The translations under genes were made by a program, and so were the position numbers. The notes under the pieces are model-generated. The model was not told the origin of the DNA. It saw only the letters and a list, made by a program, of their open reading frames with translations, and made no database searches. 12,707 bases of DNA from Clostridia bacterium (GTDB lineage Bacteria; Bacillota_A; Clostridia; Christensenellales; Aristaeellaceae): the NCBI GenBank assembly GCA_017430945.1, contig JAFRMB010000185.1, forward strand, positions 1 to 12,707, written 5' to 3'. Position 1 is the stretch's first letter; each line of letters begins with the position of its first letter. Positions 5,952 through 12,707 of the stretch are shown piece after piece.

Positions 5952-6956
5952 ATGATTGATCCCAGAACGGTCCCTTCTTTCAAACTGAACGACGGCGGTG
6001 TCATCCCCTGTCTGGGCATGGGCACCTTTGGTTCCGACCGCGTCTCCCCTGAAGAGGTGGCCGGCGCGGTGGCCGGCGGCATCCGCGCGGGCTATCGGCT
6101 GTTCGACTGCGCGGCCTGCTACGGCAACGAGGACCAGATCGGCCGCGTGTTCAAAGCCGCCTTTGATGAGGGCGTGGTCGCGCGCGAGGAGCTGTTCATC
6201 ATGTCCAAGGTGTGGAACGATATGCACCGGGATGTGGCGGCTTCCTGTGAAAAGACCATCGCCGATCTGCAGTGCGGCTATCTGGATATGCTGTTCATCC
6301 ACTGGCCCTTCCCGAACTACCACGCCCCCTTCTGCGACGTGGATTCCCGCAACCCGGATTCCAAGCCGTTCTCGGTGGCGGAATTCGTCGATACCTATCG
6401 CCAGATCGAGGCGCTGGTCGACCGGGGCCTGGTGAAGCATATCGGCATCTCCAACATGACGATCCCGAAGCTGGACGCCGTGCTGGGCAAGCTGCGGATC
6501 AGGCCGGCGGCCTGCGAATCGGAGCTGCATCCCTGTTTCCAGCAGCAGGCGCTGTTCGACTATCTGGTGGAAAGGGACATCCTGCCCATCGGCTACATGC
6601 CGCTGGGTTCGCCGCGCCGCCCGGAGCGCGACATCCTGCCGGAGGACATCGCGGACATGCAGATGCCGGAGTTGGTGGAGATCGCCAGGGCGCACGACTG
6701 CCACCCGGCCATCATCTGCCTGAAGTGGGCGCTGCAGCGGGGCCAGCTGCCCATCCCCTTCTCCGTACACAACTACGAGGCCAATCTTCGTGCCGCTGTC
6801 ACCGAGAAGCTGACCGACGAGGAAATGGCTGTCATCACCACGCTGGAGCGGAACAACCGGCTGGTGAAGGGCCAGGTGTTCCTGTGGCCCGGCGCCAGGG
6901 ACTGGCACGATCTGTGGGATGAGGACGGCGTGATCGTGGACTGTACGGACTGCTGA
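5952..6956 (+). CDS. Aldo/keto reductase
   Basis: The protein has 334 residues, typical of the (beta/alpha)8 aldo/keto reductase family, which uses NAD(P)H to reduce aldehydes and ketones, including aldoses. The catalytic tetrad is complete: Asp52 (LFDCA), Tyr57 (CYGNE), Lys86 (MSKVW) and His117 (FIHWPF). GISNM at about residue 167 and the C-terminal cofactor-site segment FSVHNYEANL are also present. GGAGG lies 7 bases before the ATG. The gene sits between the dehydrogenase and the transporter, so it belongs to the operon. It could reduce lactaldehyde to propanediol, reduce the incoming aldose to its alditol, or act on a related sugar intermediate. The N-terminal and tetrad regions are orthodox; substrate and cofactor preference are open. 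Confidence 0.9.
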   Translation: MIDPRTVPSFKLNDGGVIPCLGMGTFGSDRVSPEEVAGAVAGGIRAGYRLFDCAACYGNEDQIGRVFKAAFDEGVVAREELFIMSKVWNDMHRDVAASCEKTIADLQCGYLDMLFIHWPFPNYHAPFCDVDSRNPDSKPFSVAEFVDTYRQIEALVDRGLVKHIGISNMTIPKLDAVLGKLRIRPAACESELHPCFQQQALFDYLVERDILPIGYMPLGSPRRPERDILPEDIADMQMPELVEIARAHDCHPAIICLKWALQRGQLPIPFSVHNYEANLRAAVTEKLTDEEMAVITTLERNNRLVKGQVFLWPGARDWHDLWDEDGVIVDCTDC

Positions 6957-7008
6957 CCGTCCGCGCGCCGAAGGGACATCCCAAGCGTTCAGAAACGGAG
7001 GAAATACC

Positions 7009-8537
<1,529 letters not shown>

Positions 8538-8538
<1 letters not shown>

Positions 8539-9566
8539 TGAAACAAGCGCTTGAAAGATTCAAATCCCTCAAGCTGGTGCGGATCATGGGCTTCAACCGG
8601 GTGGTGCTGATCGGCGTCATCATCCTGCTGTGCCTGCTGTTCCAGGTGCTCAGCGCCGTGCTCAACCACGGCAATGCGTTTCTGACCTATGCCCGCTTTT
8701 CCAGCGCGATGAACTACGGCTACTTCATCGGATTCCTCGCACTGGGCGTCACGTTCGTCATCGCCACCGGCGGCATCGACTTTTCCATAGGACCTGTGAT
8801 GTTCTGCGCGGCGTTGATCTCCGGCTACTGTCTGAAGAACTATAGCTTCCCGCTGTGGCTGTGCCTGCTCATGTGCCCGTTGATCGGCATGATCTTCGGC
8901 TCCGTCGGCGGCTTCTTTGTGGCTTACTTCCACCTTCCCTCCTTCATCACGTCGATGGCGCTCATGCAGATCGCCAAAGGCATCGGATCCATATTCACGC
9001 GGACGCAGAACGTATCCTGGCCCAACAGCTCGGCGGAGAACGGCTGGTATCGAAGCCTCTCGAACTATGAGCTCCGCATCAGCGAGGTGCAGAAGATCAA
9101 TATCCCCATGGGCCTGATCATACTGATCCTCGTGGCCATCGTGTGCGCCATCGTGCTGAATAAGACCCGCCCCGGGCGCTACATGATCTGCATCGGCGCG
9201 AACCGCGAGGCCGTGCGCCTGTCCGGCGTCGATACCCGCCGCTGGGAGATGATGGCGTACGTCATTTGCGGCGCGCTGGCCGGCATCGCGGCGATCTTCT
9301 TCGTGGGCTGTTACACCACGGTGCAGCCCGGCAGGGGAGACACCTTCAACAACGAGGCCATCGCAGCCTGCGTCATGGGCGGCACGTCGATGGCCGGCGG
9401 CCTGGCGTCCATACTGGGCACCGTCATCGGATCCTTCATTATTGCCCTGCTCCAGGAGGGCATACTCTCGATGGGCATGAACATCGCCTATCAGTACGCC
9501 CTGACCGGCCTCATCGTGCTCGGCGCGGTGATCGCCGATACCCTCAGCCGCCGTCGCCGCAACTGA
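8538..9566 (+). CDS. Sugar ABC transporter permease, RbsC type (first of two)
   Basis: The protein has 342 residues, highly hydrophobic, with about eight to ten predicted membrane helices starting at residues 22-42. It carries the family motif TGGIDFSIG (77-85) and the cytoplasmic coupling segment IGANREAVRLSGV, which contacts the ATPase. GGGAGGGA precedes the ATG, which overlaps the stop of the ATPase gene. The C-terminus is basic (RRRRN). It forms one half of the membrane channel for the sugar; the next gene encodes the other, non-identical half. The long periplasmic stretch around residues 150-185 (TRTQNVSWPNS onward) is larger than in the simplest RbsC proteins. Confidence 0.94.
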
Positions 9567-9590
9567 CGAACGCGAGAAAGGAGAAGTCAC

Positions 9591-10595
9591 ATGGAAATCA
9601 CGGGCAATAAGGGAAAGCGCTCTTCCTCGGCGTTTCTTCGTTCCAGCGCGTTCCAGCGGCTGATCATCATCGCGGTGGTGCTGCTGCTCTACATCTTCTT
9701 CTACGCCAGGAGCACGTCCTTCAGAAGGTATACGACGCTGGTGCAGATCTGCGGCAACATGTACTACACGCTGCTGATGGCCATCGGCGTCACGTTCCCG
9801 CTGATCACCGGCGGCAATGATCTGAGCATGGGCACGGGCCTCATATGCTACTCCCTGATCGGCTCCTACCTGATCCGCATCAACGGCTGGCCGCTGTGGG
9901 CCGCCATCATCATGACGATCGGCATGGGCGTCATGATGGGCACGATCAACGGCGTGATCATCGCCAAACTGGAGATCCCGCCCTTTATCATGACGCTGTC
10001 GATGATGATGTTCTGCAGGGGCATGGGCTCGATTCTCACCAACAGCTATTCCGGCACCTGGCCTGACGGCGCGGATCCCGGTGCGAGCTTTCGCAATGTG
10101 TTCAGGATCATCGTCAAGACGGAGACGGGACGCATGCCCGTTCCCGTCGGGATGGTGTGGATGATCCTGCTGGTCATCATCATGACCATCGTGCTAAAAC
10201 ATACCCGTGTGGGGCGCTACATCATCGCCATCGGCTCCAACAAGGAAGCCCTGAAGCTGTCCGGCGTCAACGTGTTCAAATGGCATGTGTTCGCCTACAT
10301 GATCTCGGGCTTCATGACAGGCCTTGCGGCCATCGCCTATGCCGCCACTTTCCCAAACATCACCCCCGGCCAGGGCGCGGGCTTCGAGCTGAACGCCATC
10401 GGCGCCGCTATCATCGGCGGCACATCGATGACCGGCGGCTCGGGTTCGGTGTTCGGAACATTCCTGGGCGTGCTGTTGATCGCGCTTCTGCAGGTGGGCC
10501 TGCCCTTTGTGGGCCTGAACGCGGACTGGCAGCTGCTGATCACCGGCTGCATCCTTCTGGGCGCGGTCACCATCGACAAGATGCGCAACAGCTGA
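9591..10595 (+). CDS. Sugar ABC transporter permease, RbsC type (second of two)
   Basis: The protein has 334 residues with a hydrophobic first helix at about 24-39 after a basic, Ser-rich N-terminus. AAAGGAGA lies before the ATG, and the gap to the upstream permease is 24 bases. Family landmarks are TGGNDLSMG (73-81), where Asn replaces the more usual Ile, and the coupling segment IGSNKEALKLSGV. GGTSMTGG and other Gly-rich turns are shared with the first permease, but the two are clearly distinct proteins, not a recent duplication. Having two different permeases points to a heterodimeric channel rather than the homodimer of classic ribose transporters. Confidence 0.94.
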   Translation: MEITGNKGKRSSSAFLRSSAFQRLIIIAVVLLLYIFFYARSTSFRRYTTLVQICGNMYYTLLMAIGVTFPLITGGNDLSMGTGLICYSLIGSYLIRINGWPLWAAIIMTIGMGVMMGTINGVIIAKLEIPPFIMTLSMMMFCRGMGSILTNSYSGTWPDGADPGASFRNVFRIIVKTETGRMPVPVGMVWMILLVIIMTIVLKHTRVGRYIIAIGSNKEALKLSGVNVFKWHVFAYMISGFMTGLAAIAYAATFPNITPGQGAGFELNAIGAAIIGGTSMTGGSGSVFGTFLGVLLIALLQVGLPFVGLNADWQLLITGCILLGAVTIDKMRNS

Positions 10596-10615
10596 CGCCC
10601 GCGACCGACCATGAA

Positions 10616-10642
10616 TATGCTGCGCCGGACAAGGCGTGCATA
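10616..10642 (+). other. Stem-loop just upstream of the sugar-binding-protein gene
   Basis: TATGC (10616-10620) pairs with GCATA (10638-10642), and CGCC (10623-10626) pairs with GGCG (10633-10636), around a GGACAA loop with a small bulge. The AAAAGGAGG ribosome site starts shortly after it. It could mark a processing point or protect the 5' end of a separate binding-protein mRNA. Confidence 0.45.
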
Positions 10643-10662
10643 AATAAAAGGAGGTACTCATC

Positions 10663-11748
10663 ATGAAAAAGGTACTGGCACTCGTCGTGGCAATGATCAT
10701 GGCTCTCACCCTGGTCGCTGCTGTTGCGGAACAACCGACCTACCACTTCGAGATCGTTTCCAAGGGCTTCCAGTCCACCTACTGGCAGGCTCTGTACAAG
10801 GGCGCACTGGCTGAGATCGATGCGCTGAACGCGGAAGCCGGCTACGAGATGGTGACCATGCACATGGACGGCCCCGACTCCGAGTCCGACGTCGCCCAGC
10901 AGGTGCAGCAGTTCACCTCTGCGCTGAACGCCGCTCCCGACGGCATCGGCTTCGCCGCCGTCGACCAGGAGGCCTTCAACGATCTGCTGGCCGAGGCCGT
11001 TGAGAAGAAGATCCCGATCGTCGGCTTCGACTCCGGCGTTCCGGGCGCTCCCGAAGGCGCGATCTACGCCAATGCCTGCACCGACAACTACTATGCCGGC
11101 ACCGTGGCCGCCGAGAACCTGTTTGCCGCGATCGAGGGCCGCATCGAGGCCGCCGACGGCACCGTCCGCGTGGGCGAGGTCAACCAGGACGCCACCGGTG
11201 AATCCGTGACCAGCCGCGGCCGTGGCTTCATCGACAAGTTCATCGAGCTCGCCGGCGCGAAGGGCTGGGGCGTGGCCGTGACCGGCAACGACTACTATGT
11301 GAACAATGCTCAGGGCGCCGCGGCTGAGGCCGATGCCAAGATCATCATCGAGGCTCGCGTTCCCTCCGCCACTCAGGTCGATCTGTGCGCCAACGAGGCT
11401 GCGGTCATCCTGAACGAGGCCGACACGATCGCCATCTTCGGCTCCAACCAGACCGCCGCCGAGGGCATCATCGCCGCCAACAACAATCTGTTCGTGCTGG
11501 GCTCCGGCGAGGGCCAGATCGTGGCCGCGGGCTTCGATGCCGGCTCCGCTCAGAAGGCCGCCGTCGCCGACGGCACTCTGCTGGGCGCCATCACCCAGAG
11601 CCCCCTGGGCATGGGCAAGGTGACCATCGACGTGCTGCTGGCCATCGCCAAGGGCGAACCCTATGACGCTCTGTATGACACCGGCTGCGCCTGGTACACC
11701 GCTGAGACCATGGGCGACGACAACATCGCTCCCAACCTCTACGACTGA
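10663..11748 (+). CDS. Sugar ABC transporter substrate-binding protein (ribose/galactose-binding type)
   Basis: The protein has 361 residues with a strong AAAAGGAGG site before the ATG. Residues 1-22 form a signal peptide (MKKVLALVVAM, cleavage after AVA). There is no lipobox cysteine, unlike most Bacillota binding proteins, so lipid anchoring is not predicted. The mature protein has the two-lobe Peripla_BP_4 pattern: KGFQSTYWQALYKGA near the start, VDQEAF, PIVGFDSGV at about residue 120, an exposed TDNYYAGTVAA, then IAIFGSN and ITQSPLGMGK in the C-terminal half. It captures the sugar and delivers it to the two permeases. Codon use is more biased to CTG, GCC and ATC than in its neighbours, suggesting high expression. 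The ligand cannot be told from the sequence; the adjacent fucose isomerase gene suggests L-fucose or a similar sugar. Confidence 0.94.
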   Translation: MKKVLALVVAMIMALTLVAAVAEQPTYHFEIVSKGFQSTYWQALYKGALAEIDALNAEAGYEMVTMHMDGPDSESDVAQQVQQFTSALNAAPDGIGFAAVDQEAFNDLLAEAVEKKIPIVGFDSGVPGAPEGAIYANACTDNYYAGTVAAENLFAAIEGRIEAADGTVRVGEVNQDATGESVTSRGRGFIDKFIELAGAKGWGVAVTGNDYYVNNAQGAAAEADAKIIIEARVPSATQVDLCANEAAVILNEADTIAIFGSNQTAAEGIIAANNNLFVLGSGEGQIVAAGFDAGSAQKAAVADGTLLGAITQSPLGMGKVTIDVLLAIAKGEPYDALYDTGCAWYTAETMGDDNIAPNLYD

Positions 11749-11776
11749 TACGGATACGCGCTGACCGCGCATCTGA

Positions 11777-11811
11777 GCCCGCGTTCCGGTCCTTTGGATC
11801 GGGGCGCGGGT
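11777..11811 (+). terminator. Strong stem-loop after the binding-protein gene, probably a partial terminator
   Basis: Bases 11777-11792 and 11796-11811 form an almost unbroken 16-bp stem (with four G-U pairs) around a TTT loop, beginning GCCCGCG and ending CGCGGGT. The following text is GCTTATAATGCTTA, with few consecutive Ts, so full termination is doubtful. Read-through into the isomerase gene is expected. The hairpin would also protect the 3' end of the binding-protein mRNA. The TATAAT at 11815-11820 is too close to the ribosome site to be a useful promoter. Confidence 0.55.
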
Positions 11812-11841
11812 GCTTATAATGCTTAAGGAGGATCATTCAAT

Positions 11842-12707
11842 ATGGCCAAGAACAGATACCTGGGCAGCTATCCGGTCATCGGCATACGACCCACCATCGA
11901 CGGAGGCCGGGGCGTGCTGAAGTTGCGCGAGAGCCTGGAGGACCAGACCATGAACATGGCCAGGTCTGCCGCGAAACTGCTCACGGAGAATCTGCGCTAC
12001 TCCAACGGCGAGCCCGTGAAGGTCGTCATCGCCGACACCACCATCGGCCGCGTGGCAGAGGCCGCCGCCTGCGAGGAAAAGTTCCGCCGCGAGGGCGTGG
12101 CCATCACGCTGACCGTGACCCCCTGCTTGTGCTACGGCTCCGAGACCATGGACATGGACCGCAACACCATCAAAGCCGTCTGGGGCTTCAACGGCACCGA
12201 GCGTCCCGGCGCGGTGTACCTGGCCTCCGTGCTCGCGACCCACGCGCAGAAGGGCCTGCCGGCATTCGGCATCTACGGCCACGAGGTGCAGGAGGCCGAT
12301 GACACCTCCATCCCCGCGGACGTGCAGGAAAAGCTGCTGCGCTTTGGCCGCGCCGCCGTCGCCGCCGCCACCATGCGCGGCAAGAGCTATCTGCAGATCG
12401 GTGCCATAACGATGGGCATCGGCGGTTCCATCATCGATTCGAAGTTCATCGAAGAGTATCTAGGCATGCGCGTCGAGTCCGTGGACGAGGTGGAGGTCAT
12501 CCGCCGGATGACGCTGGGCATCTACGACGAGAAGGAATATGAGAAGCTGAAGGCGTGGGCGGCCGTGAACGTGCACGAGGGCTTCGACAAGAACCCCGAG
12601 TCGCTCCAGAAGACCCGCGAGGAAAAGGACAGGGACTGGGAGTTTACCCTGAAGATGTACCTCATCATCAAGGACCTGCTGAACGGCAACCCCAACCTGC
12701 CCGAGGG
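11842..12707 (+). CDS. fucI: L-fucose isomerase family protein, 5' part (runs off the right edge)
   Basis: There are 288 complete codons without a stop, and AAGGAGG lies 10 bases before the ATG. The family is clear from GIRPTIDGG (14-22), [12 protein letters not shown] (29-40), [58 protein letters not shown] and a GGSIIDSKF segment, all matching FucI in order. FucI (EC 5.3.1.25) interconverts L-fucose and L-fuculose, and often D-arabinose and D-ribulose, using manganese. The metal ligands lie in the missing C-terminal part, since the family is about 590 residues long. Two oddities: the N-terminal loop after IDGG is about two residues longer than in the enterobacterial protein, and TPCLCYG has Leu96 where most FucI proteins have Trp. 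The substrate may therefore differ. It is the last operon gene visible. Confidence 0.93.
   Translation, partial: MAKNRYLGSYPVIGIRPTIDGGRGVLKLRESLEDQTMNMARSAAKLLTENLRYSNGEPVKVVIADTTIGRVAEAAACEEKFRREGVAITLTVTPCLCYGSETMDMDRNTIKAVWGFNGTERPGAVYLASVLATHAQKGLPAFGIYGHEVQEADDTSIPADVQEKLLRFGRAAVAAATMRGKSYLQIGAITMGIGGSIIDSKFIEEYLGMRVESVDEVEVIRRMTLGIYDEKEYEKLKAWAAVNVHEGFDKNPESLQKTREEKDRDWEFTLKMYLIIKDLLNGNPNLPE

Noticed and set aside
11815..11820. TATAAT as a promoter for the isomerase gene
   Set aside because: A start 6-7 bases downstream would fall inside the AAGGAGG ribosome site, leaving no usable leader, and no -35 is visible; the hairpin interpretation fits better.

Overview
The window is GC-rich and compactly coded, with strong AGGAGG-type ribosome binding sites, ATGA/TAATG junctions and a large ABC sugar-uptake operon. 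Protein families and signal-peptide style suggest a high-GC member of the Clostridia (Bacillota), plausibly a gut commensal. That assignment is inferred from family resemblance only; there is no rRNA or other taxonomic marker here.

Left part (1-603): the 3' end of an IS200/IS605-type TnpA transposase and the right end of its element, with a perfect hairpin at 216-234. Next come about 220 bases unusually rich in inverted repeats and without a convincing gene, then a terminator for the minus-strand operon.

Minus-strand operon (3447 down to 604): a small conserved hypothetical protein, a Sir2-family NAD-dependent deacylase 6 bases downstream, a secreted 395-residue protein of unknown function, and a small two-helix membrane protein resembling DUF3592, coupled by an ATGA overlap. 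A candidate promoter lies at 3473-3499. Bases 3500-3762 hold no gene I can support.

Sugar locus (3763-12707): an AraC-family regulator on the minus strand diverges, across a 200-base AT-rich control region, from a plus-strand operon. The operon order is a zinc-dependent medium-chain dehydrogenase, an aldo/keto reductase, an RbsA/MglA-type double ATPase, two non-identical RbsC-type permeases, a sugar-binding protein with a signal peptide but no lipobox, and the 5' two-thirds or less of an L-fucose isomerase (FucI) that runs off the right edge. The layout fits regulated uptake of L-fucose or a similar sugar, followed by isomerisation to a ketose. The two oxidoreductases would act on the sugar or on its aldehyde product. 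Later steps (kinase, aldolase) must lie outside the window. Strong stem-loops flank the binding-protein gene and probably set its mRNA level relative to its neighbours.

Points most worth a second look: FucI differs from the usual family sequence at an aromatic active-site position and has a short N-terminal insertion, so its substrate may not be L-fucose. The binding protein has no lipid anchor. A hairpin-dense segment adjoins the IS200 end. No CRISPR array, tRNA, rRNA or clear defence system was seen.
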